Source of the DNA: Arachnopeziza araneosa
Taxonomy: Eukaryota; Ascomycota; Leotiomycetes; Helotiales; Arachnopezizaceae
Assembly: GCA_003988855.1 (NCBI GenBank)
Contig: QYAI01000173.1
Span: 19,502-83,501 of the forward strand
Length of the DNA: 64,000 nucleotides
Reading direction: 5' to 3'
The notes beneath the pieces were generated by a model. The model saw nothing but the letters and a program-made list of their open reading frames with translations. It was not told the origin of the DNA and searched no databases. This document shows positions 55,558 through 64,000 of this stretch, piece by piece. Position 1 is the stretch's first letter, and the number at the start of each line of letters is the position of its first letter. Both the position numbers and the translations under genes were made by a program.

Positions 55558-58480
55558 ATGGCTTCTTTTGGATGGAGCGCCGGCGATATTGTTGCTACAA
55601 TACAGCTAGCTAATAGGCTCATCACTTGCATTGGCGGAGCTCATAGCGCGCGGGACCACTTCCAGGAATTGCTTTCGGAGCTTCAGGGTCTATCCAGAGC
55701 CCTAGATGAGATCGCGCAACTGACCCAAGTACCTGGACAGACTCCTGAGATCCAAGCCTTGAAGTTTGCAGCATGTTCATGCGGCGAAACACTACAAAGG
55801 TTCTATGAGAAGATAAGACCTTTTGAAGACAGCCTTGGGGCTGCGTCCAGGAAGTCAAAAGTCAAAGCCGCACCACGTATGGTTAGATGGGAGTTGTTAA
55901 TTAAGAAAGACGTTCCTGAACTCAGAACTTACTTGGTTGCTCATGTTGGGTCTCTCAACTTGAGGTTAAGCACAGCTTTGTTGTGAGCTGAATCTTGGTC
56001 CCGTGATCAATCAATCAACTTCTAATCACTTATCGAAACAGGAAAGCGGCATCGACCTCTCAATTACAAAGTCGCAGGGTTGATCAAAAACAAGATGTAA
56101 ATACAAGCTTGCTGCAACAGCTCACGAAAGAACATGCGAGAATGGCAGACAAGATTCGTTGTATCCCAACGACGTTAGTATATCCGTTGAACTTTATCCT
56201 TGTTTCTGATTATACCTAGGGACACCATACCTAACCTTAACAACTTGCAAGCAATAGTTATGAGCGTTTGGTGGGTGTATAACAACAATTTTCGGTATAT
56301 CTGTTGATCTTCCAAAGGAAATCACAAGATGAGATCTTGTGCTATCTCGCAAAGACTTCACAACAACTTCCCACGCCAGACCTAGACCATACTTGGCCAC
56401 AAGCGCCTATCAAGTTCGAGGACGCACTAGGCAGAAAATTTCTGATTCCATCGGAGTATGATTGGGATGTAAGTTTTATACTTAAATTTTAACAAGTGAC
56501 CCTCTGTCCTAACTACAGTTTAGAAAATTGAAGCTCTGATTCAAGTTCAATTCAAGAAAGGTCCTGGGCGTCTCAAAGTCCAGTCTGGTGATTATGAGCT
56601 CTTTGATCGGCAGTCAGGACTTCCGATCTTAAAATCGAATTTCTTCGGGTTGATTCCTGGGTCGTATGTTGCAATGACTATCATTCTCGGCCGCTATGAA
56701 GGCGGTGGTCTTGTTCCCGAAGGCTGCACCCGTCGCGGTTGTCGATCATCGCGAGTGAAAAGAATAAATCCAGAGATAATGACGTGGTACGTATACGGAT
56801 GACAAGAATAATTGCATCTTCTGATATGTGGACAGTATGGAGTGCCAAAGCATGTTTAGAAAGGCTTCCAAAGCATTGCCCAGACCTATGAAGCCCTTTA
56901 TTTCGGATCCGAAAGCCAAATTGCACACATCTAGTGCGAGGGAAGCTTCTACTCGAACAGATCTCCAATACTACAAAAATGTAAGTATCTATTTTGTTGA
57001 GCTGCCAGCAACACCGGCCGAATTCCGAGAGAAGTACACTCGTGATTACCCCCAAGCTTCTTCTGAAGCACAGAACCGTTTCATGGAGCCAGAAATTCTG
57101 CAACCTACCGAAAATTTCTCGGCGCTATCCCGGAAGCCGTCTGTCAGGGCGGGTGTTCTACATAAGAGGGGTGGATTAGATGCATCTGGAACCCAAAACA
57201 CCAACCTTAAAAAGTCTGCTCGCAGCATGGTACTAAGAAAAAATTCGGTTGCGCCGTATGGTCGACCTAACTATCATACAAGTTTGAAGGGGCTGTATTC
57301 CACTCGACAATCCGCTCCATTGTTAAACGAACCTAGAAATGGCAATGTTTCTCACCCGATAGACCTTCAGACCTTACTAAATAGAAGACTGGAAAAATTA
57401 CATGTTAGTGCGAAGGAGCCATACTCCACTCTACAATCCACTTTTTCATTAAACGAGTTGGGAAATGATATGGTCACTTCTCAGACAACAAGCACCCATA
57501 TCTTACAAGAAACAAAACTGCAACGACAAACCACTTTTAGATGGTTCAAAGGTCAACTGATTGGTACAGGCATCTGTAGTCTGGTCTACTTGGGTAGGAG
57601 TGCGGCTACCGGAGAGTTTCTTGCCGTGAAGGAGGTTAAATTTGACGCCATGCTTGCTATAAAAAAAGTCAACGAAAACCAGAACAAGGACACCTTAATT
57701 GCCGCCTTCAAGGAAGAAGTCAGGGCCATGGAACATATAGATCATATAAATATTGTTCGCTACCTCGGCTGCGAGCAGAAAGAGATGTCAATTAGCATCT
57801 TCTTGAAGTATATTTCTGGTGGTAGTATCGGAAGCTGTCTCCAGAAGTATGGAAGATTTGGGGAGAGGGTGGCAAGCTCTTTAAATCGCCAAACATTAGC
57901 AGGTATGGTATACCTTCATCGGGAGGACTTTCTATGCATAAGTTTAAAGGCCGATGATATATTGCTAGACTGGGATGGAACGTGCAAAATTTCCAACTTT
58001 AGTAAAGTAGATTGTATCGATCAGAACAATAGGCTGCTGCATCAACCCGTATTCTGGATGGCACCTGAAGTCTTTCAGTCTCAGAGCCGGGAATACTCCA
58101 GGAAATCCGATATCTGGTCTCTGGGATGCTTTGTTCTTGAAATGTTCAGCGGATGTCGACCTTGGCCCAAGGAAGATGCTGCAGGAGCAGTATGGAAGAT
58201 GGGGACCTTGCATGAAGTACCTCCTCTACCTGAAGATTTGACGGATATCAGCGCTTCTGCAATAGCATTTATGGCCGATTGCTTGACAATGTAAGGGCTT
58301 GAGCCAGAATCCTTCGCAGACAAAGTCCTAACCTTCTGCTCTAGTCATCCTTCTAAGCGACCAACGGCGCACACTCTCCTTGCACGGCATCCATTCTGTG
58401 AGTTGGATGTGAGCTACAACTTTCTAGATACAGACTTGTACGCATATATTCATAAAGATTACGACTACCTAGGTAGATAA
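55558..58480 (+). CDS. STAND-type N-terminal domain, ubiquitin-like region and pseudokinase fusion
   Basis: Exons 55558-55982, 56042-56173, 56318-56468, 56524-56786, 56836-58290 and 58345-58480 give 853 residues, all in phase. An optional extra exon (56220 to about 56275) also fits. Residues 1-160 match the helical N-terminal domain of fungal STAND proteins (GWSAGDIVATIQLANRLI). Then comes a ubiquitin-like region (IKFEDALGRKFLIP and YELFDRQSGLPIL). The kinase domain spans about 557-835, most like MAPKKK kinases. Glycine loop (IGTGICSLVY), AVKEV lysine and MAPEV are kept. The HRD position reads CIS, the catalytic-loop Asn is Asp, and DFG reads NFS. An open reading frame with three lost catalytic residues points to a pseudokinase, perhaps a sensor or scaffold; that role is inferred. 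Confidence 0.8.
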
Positions 58481-59528
58481 TAGTTGCAACAAAGGAAATA
58501 AGACATAAGTTTGACCTCGGGCCATTCACTCCTCTGAAGACTCAGAAGGATCGCAGAAGAGCTTTCCCAACATTGATTTGTAGTTGAATCTCTGTTTTGT
58601 AGCCCGAGATGGAAGTCCGCTGTCAGAATGTAATGCTTTGGCAAAAAGATTACGGAGCCACCGTGAAAGCTTTAGCTTCAAGACACAATATTACCTTGCA
58701 ACTCACAGTATAAGAACAAAAGAGAGGGTTCAATCTCTCCTCGTACCAGAGCCTGAGAGATCAGAAGCCAAGTTTCAAACATCTAGCCAGCACGTCCGAT
58801 ACCAATTTCAAGTGGGCAAGGGCGACGTGGGAGCCAAGACTCGGGTGTGAAGATGATCTAGATAGCCTAAATATGCATTGGTGGGCTCTGAATCCACAGC
58901 ACTATGAATATAAAGTAAAGAAATTGGAGTAGTGCAACTGAGTCATATGTTGGAGGGGTACGAAAAGCCTCGCTAGAACACTTTGCAGTACAAATCTATC
59001 TGACTAAAATCGCCGGCTACATGAGCTTAACCCAAATCACCTTTTGGACACTTCATCCATGTCTTCTATGAATCAGTGAAAATACAAGTAGTGCAGGAGT
59101 GAATGAGGCTTTTTGGGCTGAGCAGTGGATGGTTGACTCGCGTCTCTTGCAGAGGTGGACGTTCAAGCAAATAGATCAGAAAAGCCGTCTTGATCCAGAA
59201 ACTCCCGGGATAGCTATCCCCGTTATGATAATTTGTAAGGCACGAATCATAACTTATAAATTTTGCTTGCAAATGGGAACTGGGATGGAGGTTGTTTGGT
59301 ATTATTGGGCAGAGTAGCTGTTCTCAAGGCTTTCGGTTGCTCTCCACATATTTACTCCGTCACCGATAGGTGAGAAAACAGAAAATCAGATTTCATATAT
59401 TATCATGCAGGGAAAGGTATGTTATGAAGAGCGCTCTTTGCAAGATGGGTTCCATCTATGCCCGCAAAGCACTCACAAACAACTTTGCCAACGGTCCTTC
59501 AACAAATTCCCCAAAACCTCCCATAATT
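58481..59528. other. Intergenic, no supported gene
   Basis: Tail-to-tail flank of the pseudokinase and the large Zn2Cys6 gene. Open frames of 60-90 codons (for example 58584-58850) show no motif. Confidence 0.45.
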
Positions 59529-62279
59529 CTAATGCTGAAATTGATTACCCTCATCGTCATTTTCCTTAAAATCCACGCTGGCATCGGCCGGCAACCCTAT
59601 CGGATCCTCCAAAACCCACGAATCGGGTACGAAGTCCGGCATCCACATGTTGGCCATATCCCATTCAGAGCTCGGGGGCAAGAGCAGGGAATCGTAAATT
59701 GTCGGGTTGTAGTCGAACTGACTCGATTCAGGGGTGATGAAGGGCGCGAAATCGAGGAGGTCTTTGTCGGAGAATGGCGAGAGTCTGGTGCTAGTGGCGC
59801 TTTGTATATCTTGGTCTCCCTGGGGAATTTGATCGCCACTGTATGCAGGGGAGGATGTTGACGCGATCATGTCAGCTTCGGAGGATGCTGTCGTGGTTTT
59901 GGTGTTTAGTTCGGAGTATGAAGACTTGTCGGGCACAAGTTGCACTGTAGATGACGGGATAAAATCCAATTGCGCGGGGTCATCACTTTCAGGCAGTCTC
60001 TTCATTTTCTCGCTAGGTAGTGGAGCTACTCTTGCCACAAGCCGTCTGGCAATACCATAGAGCGCTTGGAACCCCCTCAGAGTTGGAGTGTCGACGAACG
60101 AGGTCCCTGGTTTGATAGAACAAGCGATGAATGAAACGATCAAATCCATCAACTGGATGTCGGAAGTTGCATGCTGGTCTTGTGGGTTTGAAAGGATGTT
60201 CGTGAAGAGAACGAGGCTCGCGCTGAGTGGGTAATAGAGTTGTATCCTAGGGGCGTGGTTAATATATATAGCAAAAGCAAAAGAACCACGAACCACATGA
60301 GATGTTGATTTTGCAGGTTGTTGTTAATGAATGTACCTAGTAATTGGATCGATCTCCGTGCAGCAGCGAGACAAAGTAACTGGCTTGCATATACTCTAGG
60401 ATTCAGTCGCTGTCGCGGATCGTGGTTCCTCATACTCGTAGTCTCGCCGGTTTTGAATGATTCCTGATGACCTGAGATGCGGTGTAGTAGTATTACGGCG
60501 TCTAAATATTCAAAGTGCATCATTGCTATTGGGATGTACTGCTCTTCTGGGCATTTAATCGGATGCTCTGGACGAATGTCAATCGGTATAGAATCTCGCC
60601 AGCTCTGGAGATGGTCGTCTAGTTTGCCTAGTACTTTCATGCGATCTTCTTCTGATTTGGTTAGTGAACTTGCCGAGTATAATTCACTGTAGATGCGACT
60701 TCCGATGATAGCTAACTTAATTTTATCCGGGAAAATGTCATGGAATTTCGCGCTGCTGGCGGATTGTATGAATACGGGCTTCCTAGGTGGTAATTCAACT
60801 GCAACATCATTGTCGTTTATGACAGACGGTCGGCCTACGTTATGGCTTACGACTTTTTCCAGTAGAAAAAAAACCCAAAAGACATTTCGTCGTTGCTCAT
60901 TCTGCTCCGGAGTGAAGTCATCCAACCTCCGGTGAAGGCCCAAAGTGTTTGCTAAATTTCCAGCTGCGGACGTAAGTGTATAGGCAGGTTGGGGATTAGG
61001 ACTCGACATTGTGATGAATATCTTTTCACGTTAGACATGATACCATTGAGAATGTATTAATAGTCGTACCATGAGAATCATGGCTTGCATGGCCATCAAG
61101 TTGGCCTCCTTGAAGAACAAGTCGTGGAAACAGTAGCTTGCATTGCGGAAATACTCAACACCAGCGTCTTGGGTACTTGATGTATAATCGATCAGACAAC
61201 TACCTCTTACGTGCCTCTCTCGCTCGCCTATTGTTCTGACTCTACCCAAACACAACACGGCATTAAACAATGCGTACCATGCGGTGCTTGCCGGAGGATT
61301 TGTAGAATATTGTCGTTCAAAGTAGGAGTTGAAAACCTTCCTATCAACAACCGGGAAAGCGCTGTTGAGAGCTATAAAGAAGGCTGTTGAGAAAATAAGC
61401 TGATAATTCTACCGGGTTTATCTTCAGCTTTCCACTTACAGTCAACGTATTGTAACGCAAGATCCTTCGGAGGAAGTGGTGAGTGTTGTGACCGTGGCAT
61501 AGGGTACCAAAGATCAGGACCAGCTTGACCCCAAACACCATTATCACTTTTTGACATTTCGCGAACGAGTTGAGCTAGCTCGGCCTTATCACCTACTTTT
61601 TCCGAGATCCACCGAAACCCTTGGGGAGAAAAAAGGGAGAAACCAGAGGCCCAGCCTAAGCGATAGTATCAGCGTGAATAGGCAGACAATTGAACGGGGT
61701 TCACTACATGCCGATGAAGTTGGGAGACCCATTAGAGTCGATGACTAGGTTCGAGAGGTGATTGGACAGCCTGGCCTGGCTTTCAATCTGATCAGTGGAG
61801 CCCTCCTCTTCTTTCTTTCCTTCTGACTTTGCTGTCCCATGTAGCCCTGAAGTGATTATAGCTGACTCCATGCGCTTGATTCTGTCTTCCATTTCATCAA
61901 AGTAGGGCTCTTTCTTACTTTGGTCCAATTAGCCTCCTCCCCGCTGTATATGAAACTGGATTTCTCGGTACTTGGTCACTTTTTGCCTCTTCCTCTCCAC
62001 TGGCGTGGTAGTACAACTTAGTTTTCGGGCTATGCATCGCGCGCAACTTTCATCATCGTTTCTTTGGCATTTTATCTGCATGTCCACCAAGCAGTTAGCA
62101 GCTGTGTAACCCGTATGAGTATTTGTCAGAGACGCAGACGCTGTCGAACATGCCTTCATTTGTTTGCACGAGTCACACGATGTTCGGGAATTTCGTGGCC
62201 ATGATTGTGGTTTTGGGAGGGTAGTTGGAGTAGGCCCCAACTCTTCAGTCGAGAGGCCTTTTGATTCGGGGTCGTTCAT
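59529..62279 (-). CDS. Zn2Cys6 transcription factor with fungal-specific TF domain
   Basis: Seven exons: 62279-62154, 62075-61972, 61917-61712, 61655-61440, 61371-61070, 61021-60294 and 60246-59529, 799 residues. The zinc cluster (CDSCKQMKIKC, then SCARCIARKLSC) is only complete if the first intron is removed; its ends are GC-AG (AAG|GCATGT...GCAG). The third intron also fits only as GC-AG (TCG|GCATGT...TTAG), joining NGSPNFIG to ASGFSLFSPQG. The middle region holds the fungal-specific TF domain: FPVVDRKVFN, NLMAMQAMILM and NLANTLGLHRRL with RRNVFWVFFLLE. An acidic C-terminus with Trp/Pro (MPDFVPDSWVLEDP) may activate transcription. Target genes cannot be inferred. Confidence 0.85.
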
Positions 62280-62836
62280 GTTCGGTTAAGAGGGAGCGTG
62301 GTCGGCGGAGGTAGATCTGGTAGGGGAAAGACTTGATATGCAAGGACGCGACATGGAGAGTACACGGCAGATGGTGGTATGGATTCGAGCATTAGATCTA
62401 GGCTACCAATGTAAGCATTGATAAATAAGAGTTGATGACTAACAAGTCGCGAAAGCGGTAAGTTAAGGCATTGAGCGCAACCCCTCCAACCCCGCCACGC
62501 CAACCCTTCTAAGCCTCGATTTGAGATATCCACCCCTTTCTCAAACTACGCATGTTAGACCATACGCCCAAAAAATATTAATACAGATAGAGATCTTGGT
62601 CTGTCCCCTAGAATTTGTTCAATTATTTCCCAGGATTTGCGATGTGGCGGTCTGGCACAATTGAAAGGCGCTAAACACTTCTAGAAGGGAATACGTAGAT
62701 TGATGTAGAAGGAAGCCCAACTATTTTCTCCGCTGCTTAGTATCGACCTAGATAGTACATGAAATCTCTATCAAACAAAACATCCTATTAAACAAAACCG
62801 TTTATTACTCGTACAGTGTCCCGCCCAAAATCTGCT
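62280..62836. other. Intergenic, no supported gene
   Basis: 5' flank of the large Zn2Cys6 gene and 3' flank of the oxidoreductase. No conserved frame seen. Confidence 0.5.
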
Positions 62837-63681
62837 TCATGTTACTTTGCTCTTCTCCTTGACGCCCACTCTCTTCCCAATATATTCGCTTTCAAGACCC
62901 TTCTCCAAATCACCAGCGATGAAATCCACGCAATTTTCCAGCACGGTAAAGTAAGTCTGTGCCTGCGCCATAATGTTCAGATAATTTCCTATCAGCGGCA
63001 CGCCTCGGAACTTTTGACTCCAGGCTGGTGGGGAATCGGCTTTGGCCACAAGATTGTCGGCGGAAACGTCCGCAGGAGGAGGGAATCGTGGCGTGTTATA
63101 TCGAGGAGTCATATCAGATGCGCAGAAGAGCGACCAGGCGAGCTGATCCGCCGGGTGTGATTTGACGAGCTGGTAGTTTCGTCTGTGGGCTGGGAAGAAG
63201 GGAAGGCTAATCGCGTCAGATTCAACTCAGCCTACAAGCTTCCACCCTCTGCGGAAGAAAAGTCGAGGGGAGCTTACTAATCAAGGAGGATATTTGGCTT
63301 CTTTGGACTGTCCAGCACACCAAAGCCACTCATGAACCAGCACCTAATCGGCGCCCCGCCCCGCTCCCGCCCCGCCTCTAGAGCCGCCTGCAGGACAGCG
63401 GGAAAAATGGCGGGAAACTCGCCTTGGGAATGTAGTGACGTCACAGCCGCGACGCCAGCAGCATTGACGACGGCATCGCAATTGTGAGAGAGGATCGCAG
63501 CCTTGATGGCGGCGCTGTCGCTGGCCGAACCAACCACCACACCGTCGAGCTTGGATGTGGTTTCGGCTGAGATCTTGGCGGGTGAGCGCACAAAGGCAAC
63601 AACGGTATGCTTATGGACGAGAAGCGAGGGGAGTAGCCGAGAGCCCACATTGCCAGTGACGCCGAGCAAGAGTACCTTCAT
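62837..63681 (-). CDS. NAD(P)-binding (NmrA/SDR-like) protein
   Basis: Exons 63681-63278 and 63206-62837, split by a 71-nt intron, give 257 residues. The N-terminal Rossmann motif is GVTGNVGSRLLPSL, followed by FVRSPAKIS, the beta4 strand CDAVVNAAGVAAV and WFMSGFGVLD. The second exon has NYQLVKSHPADQLAWSLF, where NYxxxK resembles the atypical-SDR active-site region, and a short C-terminal substrate part. Such proteins act as NAD(P)H-dependent reductases or as redox sensors like NmrA. The substrate is unknown. The gene is intact and complete. Confidence 0.82.
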
Positions 63682-64000
63682 CGTGATTGAGAGGATGTGT
63701 ATGTAACAGAGGAATATTTGTTGATTTATCAGTTATTGACTTCGAATCTGTGTGAATTGATGAGCTGATTAGAAAATCCCCAATGGTTGAGGAGGTTCTG
63801 CTCGTTTATATACACTGTGAGTACCGGTAGTTCGGACCCTCGCATTCCGTTTGCGAGATGTTCGCGAGACGTTCGCGAGCCGCTGACTAACAATATCTCG
63901 GTAACGTATTTAATAAGCGAGCTGGTCATATATGCGAGCTGGTCACCAAGACGCGTCTTACCTTAGTCTAGCCTAAATGCCACCACGCAACAACACCCAG
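63682..64000. other. Right-edge flank, possible start of a DNA transposon
   Basis: Contains three near-copies of TTCGCGAGACG (about 63849-63881) and two of GCGAGCTGGTCA (63918 and 63934), followed by an ATG at 63977 with eight open codons to the window end. Repeated motifs of this kind close to an ATG occur at the 5' end of some fungal Tc1/mariner (pogo/Fot-like) elements; too little is present to confirm. Confidence 0.3.

Overview
The window looks like the genome of a filamentous ascomycete (Pezizomycotina; Leotiomycetes is a guess from the gene repertoire). Genes carry several short introns of about 45-80 nt with GT-AG ends. The families are typical of these fungi: NACHT NLR-like proteins, HET-domain proteins, Zn2Cys6 regulators, a UstYa-type oxidase, a caleosin remnant and RIP-like decay. 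All exon models were built by eye from reading frames, splice consensus and family motifs; none has transcript support.

Layout. 1-5.2 kb: a NACHT-ankyrin NLR ending in a degenerate kinase domain, cut by the window edge (minus). 6.4-7.5 kb: an unrecognised Cys/His-rich protein with an acidic and lysine-rich tail. 9.4-14.4 kb: an MFS drug-type exporter, a UstYa-like (DUF3328) oxidase and a secreted precursor of five 20-residue repeats separated by Lys-Arg sites. Together these look like a small dikaritin-type (ustiloxin/asperipin-like) RiPP cluster, the most interesting locus here. 15.7-18.7 kb: a broken ankyrin-repeat gene and a poorly resolved minus-strand gene. 19.1-24.4 kb: a SesB-type NLR (alpha/beta-hydrolase, NACHT, WD40-like). 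26.1-27.1 kb: a BTB protein with a C-terminal membrane anchor.

29.3-30.6 kb: replication factor C subunit 3, the one clear core housekeeping gene. 31.2-34.4 kb: a Gal80-like oxidoreductase divergent from a Zn2Cys6 regulator. 34.5-35.1 kb: a caleosin pseudogene. 35.7-40.5 kb: an F-box-like protein, a pfkB-kinase remnant, a mitochondrial carrier and an unrecognised protein. 41.1-44.5 kb: a HET pseudogene, a FluG/DUF3435-like pseudogene full of Gln-to-stop changes, and a possible LTR. 44.8-47.8 kb: a dienelactone-hydrolase-like enzyme and a second HET pseudogene. 48.6-54.8 kb: a polytopic membrane protein and an intact HET protein. 55.6-58.5 kb: a STAND-type N-terminal domain, ubiquitin-like region and pseudokinase fusion. 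59.5-63.7 kb: a large Zn2Cys6 regulator with two apparent GC-AG introns, and an NAD(P)-binding oxidoreductase. The right edge may hold the start of a DNA transposon.

Taken together, the window is an accessory region rich in nonself-recognition and immune-type genes (two NLRs, two pseudokinase fusions, three HET loci of which two are dead, one dead ankyrin gene) interleaved with a candidate peptide natural-product cluster and a few conserved genes.
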